Assembly: GCA_033725935.1 (NCBI GenBank)
Contig: MU867062.1
Location: 434,001 to 498,000, forward strand
DNA length: 64,000 nt
DNA from: Cladorrhinum sp. PSN259
Taxonomy: Eukaryota; Ascomycota; Sordariomycetes; Sordariales; Podosporaceae
Direction of reading: 5' to 3'
Shown here: one piece after another, positions 21,361 through 31,338 of the stretch
How the letters are laid out: every line of letters begins with the position of its first letter
How positions within the stretch are numbered: position 1 is the first letter of the stretch
Notes under the pieces: model-generated
The model's database searches: none
Told to the model about the DNA's origin: nothing
Seen by the model: the letters and a program-made list of their open reading frames with translations, nothing else
Made by a program: the position numbers and the translations under genes

Positions 21361-23068
21361 TCATCATTTCCACTACACCTTCCCTGAGGGTGACGACGCA
21401 GTCAGCCATCCTGGCCCAATGATTGTTTTGGTTGCGAGGTTTTTGGAAAAGGATTAAGGTTACTCCAACACCAAAACAAGCTTACTTCCTCCTTCTTGCC
21501 TTTTTTGAACATGCTGGGTCTTTGTGCATTTGAACATTTGTAAGTCATTGGCCAAACATGGCAAATTAAGGCCGTGTGTGTTCCTCGTGCCTTCGCGTCT
21601 TCGGGATTAAGTTTGAAATGTGAGTTTAATCCGTAGCTGACTCTCCCAAAGAAAACGTTGCACATATCATGTGGTTGGTTAGGTTGTGCCTTGTTCTTGT
21701 TAATAACGTTTCCATGTCGTTGGTCGCTAGTTCTACTCTTAAAACCTCTCACACTGTGCTGTATGTACGAAGCCTGTTGGTCCACTTCAACTATCTTTTC
21801 TTCTTGTTCTTCCGCGACCCCCTCACATACAACAGGGGTGTTATAGTCTACACTACTCTTGTTGGTGATTCTGTGCTAAAGTTTTAAGCTCATTCCATGC
21901 AAGGTCATGGAACGGTCATGAATTTTAAGCGCCGACGAGCCGCAAACGAGACAAGCGACATGTTCCGCACTTTTGTTTATCCTTCTCACTCATCGCATGC
22001 GTTCTCAGACACATCCTCGTTGGCTGAGTCTGTGTCTGTATCTTGTTGGTCATTTCTCTTACAGTTTAGAATCACTGGGCACTGGTAAAAAAAAACAGGG
22101 CTGAAGAAGACAGGAAGGAGATACTCTCGGCCATTGATGAATAGATAATGCTGATGAACCAACAGTAATCTACAACCAACAACAGCACCACGCATCATTG
22201 AAACCCAAGACTAAGCCACCGCAATACTACAGTCGCTTTTGTCCGTTGTATACTATCCGCAGTGTAAGCTTGTTACTTTTGTACCACATCGCACCGGTCC
22301 GTCAAGCGCATCACTGCATTAGTGTGTCTTGTCATTTTTGACATGGGTGGTTAAAGTCGTGTTGGTTGGTCGTGATGAGCAGTTGTTGTTGATTGTCTTC
22401 GTCAGTGCGTCGGCTAGGGGGCGCCGGGAATGGTTTGCTAACTTGGCCGCACAGTTGCATATCGAAGCACCCGGTTGGGATGAGGTGGTATTTAGAACCT
22501 CTGGGATTTGTTTGTCTTCTGCAAGCTAGACAAGGGCGGGACGACCGAAGAAAGATGTTGGCTGGTTGGTTTCTTTCCTTCCCAGGGGTGGGTGCTTGTG
22601 TGATCAGTTCCACGTTTAGGCTGGCATTAGGAGATCGAGTTGCCTGTGAGTTTCGATCGGGAGATGTAGGTCAGTCTGGAAAAAGACGATCATGATATGT
22701 AGAAGTGTAAAAAAAACACAGATTAAAAACTGTACCCGAACAGATTCAGAAATGTAAGATGAATTTACAAATGCCAAAAGCGGACCTGAAGACGAACCTC
22801 GAAAAGAAGAAACATGAAGAGCGTGAACAAATCCACAACCCGGAGACCTAGTGCCTCTGCCGCTAAAGTAAATACAAATAATAACCAAATTAAATACTGC
22901 AAAAAAGACAATAAAGAAGCTGAAAGCGAATATCGTATGTACTAACCACCGAATGAATCCATGCGTTGCCTTTCGTCCTGTGAGTATGTCAATGTATACA
23001 GAAAGAGCTCCAGACCAAGAACCCCTTTTTCCATGATCCCAAATGCCAGCCAGACTCTCGGAGTATCC

Positions 23069-24960
23069 TCAGTAGCTCCCATACTCAACCCACCTCCTGG
23101 CCATGACCACATCCTGGACTTCCCTCCCCCTTGCCACGAGTCTCGCCCTGAAGCCCTCGCACCACCCTAACTCCAGAGCCCCATCAACCTGTCCCATTCC
23201 CATGCCCATATTCATCCCTACACCCATGCTTTCCATCCCCAACCCCTCGTAGAACCCCCTAACAACCTCCAGCACCCAACCCAGCAAATCAGGTTGGGTA
23301 ACTCCACCAAGGGCATAATCTAACCCTCTACAAACATTTCCCGCCATCTCTCTGACCTCCTTCAATGCATACCTCATCGCATCAAACCCTTGTAGCCTGG
23401 GCGGCATATCCAACTCTGCTGGTCCTCCTCCAATGTACCCTGCATCCACAGGTTGCTCGAAAATTGTCCAGTAGAGTCTCCAACACCTTGGCCAGAACAT
23501 CACGCAGACAGCCCAGTAATACATCATCCCCAAAGCGGTTTGGTTATCGCAAAAGGCAAACGCTTCGCTGAATGGGCTTTGGGAGTACGCCGTAGGTTCA
23601 GTGATCCAGTACGGCGTTGGTGAAGGTAAGGTAGCAAGCCACTGGGAGAGTTGGGCATCTATGTCGAGGAATGCGGAAAGTAGATCCTGTGCTAGTAGCC
23701 TGCGAGAAATAGTTTGGTTTTGAGGCAGAAGGAGTCTGTCTGTTCGGGCGAAAAGGTGAGGAAGTTGGGTAAGGATGTCGAGAAGTCTGTCGAAGGTCGA
23801 TTTAGGATGTAACTCGAAAGGGGTTGAAAGCCATTCGGGGGTTGAGAGAAAAGTAGCCGTTGAGTTTACGAGTGCCGTGGAAATCTGTGTGTGCAATTGT
23901 TAGTCCATCACGGGGGGGAATAGGAGACACGGACGAAACGTACTGCGCTTGGTCTGTAAATTCTTGCAAAGAAATGATGATTAGGAAAGGACCTAAAGGA
24001 GGTCGAGCCCATTCGTGTTATTGTGCTGGTTTGGGCTGATGATTTGCTCCATTGTTGGTGGTTGTTGTAGACGACGGGGTTGTTGTGCTGATACAAAAAC
24101 ACGAAAACACTGTCTATGGTTGTCCCCATGCTTCGTCCTTGATCATCGTCTGTCCCTGCCAAATGTACAAGACACTTTGATGACAATTGAAAGCTATCCC
24201 CGTTTCCGAGGGCCAAATTAGATGGTGTTTGATATGGGGGAAACGAGACGTAGACAGCTTCGATGGGTCCATATTGACCGTTGTCGCTCGCAGGTGCCCT
24301 TGCTACAGCGTTGAGGTTCGTATGTAGAGCAGCGATCTGTATGTGATAATTTCTGCCGCGACTGGAAAAAGAGATCAAATCATCCCATGCCGGTTGAAGA
24401 GGTTGGTTTGGGACGAGGTCAAGACCCTCAGGCTCGGCGCTTCTGGAAGATGACTTTCCCTTCTTTGATTTCACAACTCGAGGTGGATGGGAAGAACACC
24501 TCCCTTGATCCTCGATGGTACCGATGATGAAGACGGTCTCGCGCTCGTAGCCAGCACACTCCCGGCCGCTGTCGAGGCATTTTCTACAGAACGGTCGCTC
24601 GTTATCGCACTGGTGACGGTGTTAGTTCTGAAGCCATCCTAGAAAGAACTCTTAGACACCCAAGTTCTGAGGGCACTCGATGCTGACCTTGACTCGACGG
24701 GCGCGGCAGGCTGTCGGAAAAGTACATTGTCAGCTGTTTCCGCAAGGCTCGGAGTTGATGGAGAAGGAAAACCCACTATTGCAACCCTTGAACTTCCCTG
24801 GAACACCGACTGCATTGGACAACGATCAGTGATCTGCTCTTCGCAACATGTCTCCTTGTGTGGTAAGGACAATAAGGAAAAGGGCCAAGCAATGCCAACG
24901 AGGGCCCGACAATCTGGGTCTCGGAATGATGACCGTGTTCCAATGGAGTAACTTACCCAT
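23069..24960 (-). CDS. Zn2Cys6 (Gal4-type) fungal transcription factor
   Basis: Five proposed exons: 24960-24957, 24809-24777, 24710-24688, 24609-23944 and 23884-23069, 513 residues. The first is only ATGG. Joined, they start MVGVPGKFKGCNTCRARRVK, then CDNERPFCRKCLDSGREC, giving all six ligands (C11, C14, C21, C28, C31, C38) with C-x2-C-x6-C-x6-C-x2-C-x6-C spacing. The KGCNTCR...RRVKCD pattern is typical of fungal binuclear zinc clusters that bind CGG half-sites. The C-terminal part (STPEWLSTPF, LGMMYYWAVCVMFWPRCW) resembles the regulatory domain common behind such clusters (DUF3468 type). Donors are GTAAGT, GTGGGT, GTCAGC and GTACGT. The zinc cluster is well supported. In the middle of exon 4 the homology is weak and an extra intron may be missed. 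Target genes cannot be read from the sequence. Confidence 0.82.
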
Positions 24961-26544
24961 GGCTACTGCAGGTAGATATGATATTGAAACAACTTTCCGA
25001 GAATGGTTCGTTTGAAACAACAATCCCGATCTTGCGAGGTCACGGCAAAGTTAAAGAGGGTGTCTGTCTCCCCCTCCCCATTTGTACTTTGATCCAGGTC
25101 GTCAACACTAATGGCCGGGGGTCTGCAGAGAGGGAACAACAGAAACAAGCAACAGATATGTTGGGTTGGCTGGAGAGAATAGAACCAAGGGGAACAATCT
25201 TTGACCAACAAGCCGAATACTGGCGGCTGTCGGCGACTATTGCTAGGATCGGCGGCCCCGCCACGACGATAGAGCAGAAGTGATTGACCAACCCTACATG
25301 CTGCAAGAAAGATATATTCCAAGTTGGAAAGTGGCCCGCCTGACCGTTGAGGCTTGTTGGAACCAGAAACCAAGCACGCACCACGCTCGATCTTGGCACC
25401 GCTGAGCGACTCAAGACAACCTTTTCCCCAGACACCCACCCCTGGTTAGCTGGGCCCTCGTTCATCTTCCCACTGGGCATGGGGTCAGGAACGTCATCGA
25501 AGCCGAGAAGAACACCGCTTAGAAGTGACAACATCTCGGTAACCGCCGTCTGCGGGCTCCGCAGCTTCGAATCTCATTCAATCTCGGTCACCACGCCTAA
25601 TACATCAACATGGGGGACCCGTGCATATTGCAGCGCCGCCTCGTTGCTCGCGGTACTGCAGTGCAACAATACGTCGACGGGGGAGGGGGGTTTTGTCCTG
25701 TCAAGAGATGTCTATCTGCATGTCCAAGGCCTCCAGAGACACTTCCGAGGCCCGCCAAACTGGAGGCCGAGATGGCTTACGGAGAGTGCTCGGTTGCTGC
25801 TCGGAGGGGGCTGACGGATGGGTTTGGGAAAAGAAGGAACAGTAAGAATGCGAGGACTCTCTGCCCTATGGTAGGGCTGAGAATTCATGTTCTTCAACAG
25901 ACAAAGCCGGGGGCGGCTGCAGAAGCCTGCCCGGAAGCAGGGGTGGGAACAGGAGACTAGGATTGGTTCACTGCCCGATAGGGGCATGCGGCACAGACGG
26001 GAGCCCTCCACAGTGTGCAAAGATTCGCACCCGGCCCAATAAAACGGCCTAAACTAGTCGAAGCAACCTAACGGTTCTAAACGGCTCACTCGATTTGGAT
26101 TGCTCCAAGGGTATGTATGATGAGGGCGGCCACATGGATGACAATGTTCTTTAATTGCGCAGGTGACGGATGTATGGTCGGCTCCTGGCCTTTTCTTGTT
26201 CAATAGGTACATGGACAAGTTTGTGCTGACTGGGGGAACAGTGAGGTCTCCAAGACATCTAGGCCTTGCCGCGGAACGTTTCCGGTGTGGTTGAAATGGG
26301 CGGTTGAATCCGTCAGATTTCGATATATCGCAGTCAAGCCTCGAAATCCGAGACGCAGCCGGCTATGCAACACTGCCAGAAACATTGGCAACGCCCCCAA
26401 CTCGCTGAATATGTACAAGAATGGTAGGTAGGAGGAAGGAGCTGCATTGTGGCGGGAGCTTACACATTTGGCCATACCCACCAGGCGCTTGTTGGAAAAT
26501 TGGGGAGGTTCGGTTTTTTGAGAGCGGACCGTTCCATATACCGA
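24961..26544. other. 1.6 kb upstream region of the Zn2Cys6 gene
   Basis: It lies between the transcription-factor start and the stop of the 2-hydroxyacid dehydrogenase gene. Overlapping ORFs of 100-160 codons occur on both strands but none has family motifs or splice support. It is probably promoter and leader sequence. Confidence 0.4.
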
Positions 26545-28263
26545 TTACAGGTACTTGTAGGGGTTCAGAATTCCGTTCTGAGAGATAAGGCGTCAGCCGT
26601 GGTTTGCTCTCATCAGGACGGAGGAAGGGTACGCATGAGATCTTACCGGGTCAAATGTCTTCTTGATGTTCTTCATGAGGCCAACCATGGTGGGATTGCG
26701 GCTATACCCAATATACTTCTTCTTCATGACTCCCAGACCGTGCTCAGCGCTGATGCTGCCTTGTCGTTCAGCAATCCACTCGTAAATGAATGGCTCCAGG
26801 AGCTTCTCGACACGCTCATCAAACCGCCGCGTCGATACGTTGAGATGAAGGTTGGCATCACCCATGTGGCCATAACCCACCACGGCTCTCACAGGGTATT
26901 CGTCGGCGTCGCCAAGCAGGCCAGCGGCGTCGACTCTTGTTCGAATGTCCTCAACCAGTTGATAGAGCTCTTTGAGGGGAATCGACACATCATACTTGTA
27001 CACGCCTCCAAGATGACCCAGCGCTTCCGTGATACCCTCACGCCATGACCACAATGACCTAATCTGGGTCTCGTTCTCGGCAAGCGTTCCATCAGCGACA
27101 ATTCCCTTATCCATGACATCCTCCAAGAAGTTTTGGAGTTTCTCGCTGTCATGCTCGGCATTGGATCCGCTTGTCTCAATCAGGCAGTAAAAGGGGTACT
27201 CTCCCTCCAGTGGGTGATTGTTATTGGTGACCTGGCGAACTAATGCCTGGCTGCCTTGGTCCATCAGCTCAAAGGCAGAAAGAATCTCAGACAGCTGACC
27301 CTTGGCTTCACGGAAAGCCAGCTGTGCCTTGTCATAGGACTCAATGCCGAACAAGGCGACATTTTGGGCAGCCGAGCGTTGAGGGCACTGGATTGACACC
27401 TTGGTGATGATACCAAGGGTGCCCTCGGCGCCTATAAAGAGCTGCTTGAGGTCATAGCCAGTGTTGTTCTTGCGAAGCTTACAAAGGTCATCAACAATGG
27501 TGCCGTCAGCGAGGACTGCCTCAATACCAAGAGTGGTACCGTGCAAACTTCCGTAGCGGAGGAGGCGCAGACCTCCAGCATTGGTTGCCAGATTTCCTCC
27601 AATGTGGCAGGATCCCTTCGCACCAAGATCGAGAGGGAAGATGTAGCCCTTGCTGGCGAGGAACTGGTCGGCGACCTCGAGAATGCAACCCGCCTCAGCC
27701 ACAAGGATGCCGCTGACCTCGTCGAACTCAATAATTTGGTTCATCCGGCTCATGTTGATAACGATCTCATCAAACACGGGAACTGAACCACCAACCAGGC
27801 CAGTGTTTCCCCCCTGAGGAACGACAGCTAGCATGTTATCGTTGCAATACTTGAGGATCTTGCTGACCTCATCTGTAGTGCCTGGCTTGAGGACCAACTT
27901 GCAGTGGCCACGGTACTTGCGCATCCAGTCAGTGTTGAATGGCTCGATATCGTCTGCAGCACCCTCACTGGTCACACCATCGATGACGGCAGACTCGCTG
28001 CCTAGAATTTTCTTCAAGTATGACACATGTTCTGGTGTGATTTGAGCGAATCGGGTGTCTCTCTGGATATCGGGGTACTTTTCGCTGGTGAACTCATCCT
28101 TGAGAGCTGCGGTTGTCCTTTGGAAGAGCAGAGGCCGAGACTGGCTGAGGTACCGCACGGGGCGAGAGACCGTCTGTCTGAGGGCCGCTTGTCTGCTGAG
28201 GCTAACGGTGGACCTTCTTGCCAGTCCCCTCAGGACTGGTGTAAGTTGACAGCGGGCGGCCAT
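26545..28263 (-). CDS. FAD-linked D-2-hydroxyglutarate / D-lactate dehydrogenase, mitochondrial
   Basis: Exons 28263-26647 and 26577-26545 with a 69-nt intron (GTAAGA donor, CTCAG acceptor) give 549 residues. The tiny last exon supplies the conserved ending NGILNPYKYL. The first 45 residues are Arg/Ser-rich (RRSTVSLSRQAALRQTVSR), a likely presequence. The FAD-binding PCMH domain includes PQGGNTGLVGGS and DLGAKGSCHIGGNLATNAGG. The C-terminal oxidase domain has the metal-site stretch GYGHMGDANLHLN and SAEHGLG. These features match the yeast Dld2/Dld3 and human D2HGDH group, which oxidise D-2-hydroxyglutarate or D-lactate. Sequence reading cannot decide the substrate. It diverges from the proteasome gene across 522 bp. 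Confidence 0.92.
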
Positions 28264-28785
28264 TTTTTAGAGGAGGTTTTGGCGTGGCACTTGTGGGAGT
28301 TCTAAGAAAGCAGGCCGTAATTAAGTAATTCGACGACAAGTAAAAAGAACTCCACTACCTAATGTGAGATTGCCAGATCCCGGATGCCACCCTGCTGAGG
28401 TGAGATATCATATATAAGAGGAGGCTGCGTTGAGGACTTCATCTTGAGGGCAGCGACACCGGCGATTTTGATAACGGATAACGGCTGAGCCATTCCGTCA
28501 TTTTTAGGCAGCTGCCGAAAGCCGCCAAGGTAGGCTAGCAGCTGTCAGGTCTTGGCCTGAAAGCTCCCAGGCCTAAAGCTGAGCTGGGGAAGCTGTTGTC
28601 AGCCTCGAGTTCGTCGTCACAGCTGCGGGAGCCTGCCCAGCCCGTCCCCAACTGCTGCACGAACCTCCCAAGCCAAACACCAACGTCGACCACATTCAAG
28701 AACACCACCACAATCTACCCCGCAATCACCGCCCCCCTCGATATTTTCAAAGCCTGAATTACAATTATACCATCACAGAGCAATC
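28264..28785. promoter_or_regulatory. Divergent promoter, dehydrogenase / proteasome alpha-4
   Basis: 522 bp between divergent start codons. A CATATATAAGAGG stretch near 28409-28421 could be TATA-like. No coding sequence is seen. Confidence 0.4.
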
Positions 28786-29797
28786 ATGGCGTCAGGATAC
28801 GACAGAGCGCTTTCAGGTGAGTTTGCCATCAAGATCCCCAGTTGCACTGCCCGCATCCCTGTAGCTATCAGCAGCTATCGCTAACACACCTCGCCCGTAG
28901 TTTTCAGGTCCGTGGCATCCACCACCTAGACCACTCCCGACAGTAGAGAGTAGTTACTGACCCCTGTTTAGTCCCGATGGACACGTCTTTCAAGTCGAAT
29001 ATGCTGGTGAAGCTGTCAAGAGAGGCACCTGCGCGGTGGGCGTCAAGGGAGCCGATGTTGTAGTTCTAGGCTGTGAGAAGCGCTCAGCTATGAAGTTACA
29101 AGACACGCGCATCACCCCCTCCAAGATCGGCCTTATCGATACCCACGTATGCCTGGCCTTCGCTGGCCTCAACGCAGATGCCCGTATTCTCGTCGACAAG
29201 GCGCGGTTAGAAGCCCAGTCTCACCGTCTCAACCTCGAAGACCCCGTCACCATTGAGTACATCACCAAGTATGTTGCCGGCGTGCAGCAGCGGTACACAC
29301 AGAGTGGTGGTGTTCGACCATTCGGTATTAGCACCCTGATTGTTGGTTTCGACAAGGGTAGCAATGTTCCCAGATTGTATCAAACTGAGCCGTCAGGCAT
29401 CTACTCAGCATGGTAAGCATCTTTATCGCAGGTATCGCCTGTACCAGCAGTCACTGATACCCCTCACAGGAAAGCGAATGCGATCGGCCGTTCATCCAAG
29501 ACGGTTCGCGAGTTCTTGGAGAGAAATTACAAGGAGGACATGGACCGGGAGGCAACTGTGCGGCTTGCCATCAAATCGCTCTTGGAGGTCGTGCAGACTG
29601 GTGCCAAGAATATCGAGATTGCCATTATGGCCCCGGGCAAGCCTCTGGAGTTGTTGCCAGTGGAGGACATTGAGAACTACGTCAAGAACATTGAGCAGGA
29701 GAAGCAAGAGGAGGCGGCCAAGAAGAAGACGGGCAGAACCCCTGGCACAGGTACCGCCGCCATATTGACCAGGCCTCAGTCCGAGACAGAGCAGTAG
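28786..29797 (+). CDS. pre6: 20S proteasome subunit alpha-4 (Pre6/PSMA7 type)
   Basis: Four exons, 28786-28816, 28901-28907, 28972-29412 and 29470-29797, give 268 residues. Exon 2 is only 7 nt (TTTTCAG); it is needed to make SGYDRALSVFSPDGHVFQVE in frame. The N-terminal YDR gate motif (Y5-D6-R7), the alpha signature SPDGH (13-17) and QDTRITPSK, YVAGVQQRYTQSGGVRPFG and LYQTEPSGIYSAWKA all match alpha-4. Alpha subunits form the outer rings and gate of the proteasome and lack the catalytic threonine. The tail is Lys/Glu-rich then Thr-rich. Intron lengths are 84, 64 and 57 nt, with CTAAC or CTGAC branches before the first two acceptors. Residue 25 is Gly in VEYAGEAVKRG, where many homologues have Leu or Met. 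Confidence 0.95.
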
Positions 29798-30134
29798 GGG
29801 AGCGAATCTGGGTCTGGTCCTGGACAGGAAAGCCAAAGCTTTGATGTCCCAATGAGATAGACATAAATCGATGAGAGGCATACGTTGCATGCCCCATCTT
29901 TAGAAGAGCGAGTGCCAACCAGCAACTTAGACAAAAATTCATGTATGATAATAAATGTCAAGCAAATCCAACTCAAGCTTTTGCAGTGGATTTCATAGTC
30001 TTGTAGTGGTATACTCGTCCTTTTTGTTCCGCCTATCGCTCGTCCAAATTATCTCGGGTATCGTATATAAAAATGGCAATGTTCGCTTTTGTGTCTCCGT
30101 CCCCCCATGTACTTGCTCCCTTTTAGAATATTCA
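29798..30134. other. Convergent 3' region, proteasome alpha-4 / CHY gene
   Basis: 337 bp between two stop codons. T-rich patches fit transcript ends. Nothing coding is seen. Confidence 0.4.
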
Positions 30135-30563
30135 TCAACCTAATTTGTCCGCATCCGCATCGGGGTCAAACATGTCCCTTCCGACCTCCTTGGTCTTGAC
30201 ACGGTCGTCCTTGATCATCCTTGCGTCCTTTCGCACATCGTCTCCCTCAACGGTGATGGCGGCCTTTGGTATGAGAGCATCAAGAACGAAATGGTTGTCG
30301 CAGTGCGGGCAGTACTCGTCGGCCTCCTCGAACTCTTGAGCGTCCTTGCGGAAGCATTTCTTGCACTTTTTGCATGCAAAGATCATTTCAAATTTCTGGA
30401 GGAGGGGATGCGATTCTTGCTCGGCGTGGCATTCTACGCAGTCGAACCATTTTCGGCAACAAGGGGAGCGGATCGAGACTTGGGCGTTGAGAATGTGTTT
30501 GCTAGAGGGGATGATTAGAAGGGTTACGAGTGATTCCGGGAAAAGGAGGAGGACGAACCACAT
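30135..30563 (-). CDS. CHY zinc-finger protein (Hot13-like)
   Basis: Proposed exons 30563-30559 (just ATGTG) and 30501-30135 with a 57-nt intron (donor GTTCGT, CTAAT branch, CTCTAG acceptor) give 123 residues starting M-C-K-H-I-L-N-A-Q. This restores the CHY start CKH, followed by PCCRKWFDCVECHAEQESH, FACKKCKKCF and EYCPHCDNHF, a full set of Cys/His zinc ligands. Yeast Hot13, a CHY protein of the mitochondrial intermembrane space, helps keep Mia40 zinc-free and active; the same role here is an inference. The intron is a multiple of three and stop-free, so the unspliced message also encodes a protein with a hydrophobic N-terminus (MWFVLLLFPESLVTLLII) but Ser in place of the first Cys. The tail is acidic and Lys-rich. 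Confidence 0.85.
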   Translation of the reverse strand: MWFVLLLFPESLVTLLIIPSSKHILNAQVSIRSPCCRKWFDCVECHAEQESHPLLQKFEMIFACKKCKKCFRKDAQEFEEADEYCPHCDNHFVLDALIPKAAITVEGDDVRKDARMIKDDRVKTKEVGRDMFDPDADADKLG

Positions 30564-31338
30564 TGTGACTGATTAAAGGAGTATTGAACGTATATAAAGG
30601 TGTTGAAGTTTGCTGCGTAGGTCTCTCACGTGGCTGTCAGATGGGAATGTGGAAGGATGCTTTGTGGCTCAGCGGCCTGGGCCTGTACCGTGTGTGACCT
30701 ACACGCGGTGTAATAAGGCGGTTTGATGGACGTTGTAAGAGCTGGGGAAGGGGGAGGGGGGTTCGGGCTTGAAATGGTGGGGTAAAATACTTGGAAGGCG
30801 AATCAGATGGTGGGGTTGCTGCTGCCTTGTCGGGATCAACCTCTCAGGTATTTAACTGACACCCCAACTTTGAAATCTTCTATTCTCAAACCGCTTCCCT
30901 CAACCACTACGTGTTGAGTGTTGCGTCACGCTGGTGAGCTTCTAGGAGAAGGCGAATATTTCTGGTTGACAAGTCGAACCCCCATATGACAAAGAGCCGT
31001 GCGGAACACGGTGTGCACGGTCAATCTGGACCTGGAGAAGGAGAACCCGATGCAGGGAAGCCATTAGTAACACCCAGCGCCCCAAGTTTCCGGAATCTTG
31101 GTTCGCTCCAAATCAACTTCTTTTCATCATCGAAGTAGCAGAGCAGAGGCCCCAGCCAGTCTAGATTCTGGGCCATTCTTGTATACAGATCACTTCAATT
31201 GCATCAACGACGCCAGCAGTCCAGTCTTGATAAAACTAGTCTTCACTTCGCCCGCAAGACCGAGCAGCGCATCCTCGCGCGCGCGCAATTGGCAGATCTT
31301 GCTTGAAAGAGGACAAAAGACAGACACCTGCAGCGAAC
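30564..31338. promoter_or_regulatory. Divergent promoter region, CHY gene / ssl2
   Basis: 775 bp between divergent starts. TATATAAAGG lies at 30591-30600 and a CG-alternating run (CGCGCGCGC) near 31278. No gene is seen. Confidence 0.4.

Larger units (their letters stand above)
20085..23068. other. 3 kb convergent gene-free stretch with simple repeats
   Basis: No supported gene. It holds a GAA-rich tract (about 20757-20802), a 14-base C run (20960-20973), tetranucleotide and 9-bp tandem repeats listed separately, and scattered A/T runs. ORFs on both strands are short and of odd composition. Confidence 0.45.

Noticed and set aside
25040..25534. 164-codon minus-strand ORF upstream of the Zn2Cys6 gene
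   Set aside because: No motif, overlaps equally long ORFs in other frames, and sits where a promoter and leader are expected.
28383..28391. GGTGGCATC on the minus strand, resembling the yeast proteasome control element
   Set aside because: Only seven of nine bases match, and filamentous fungi are not known to rely on this element.
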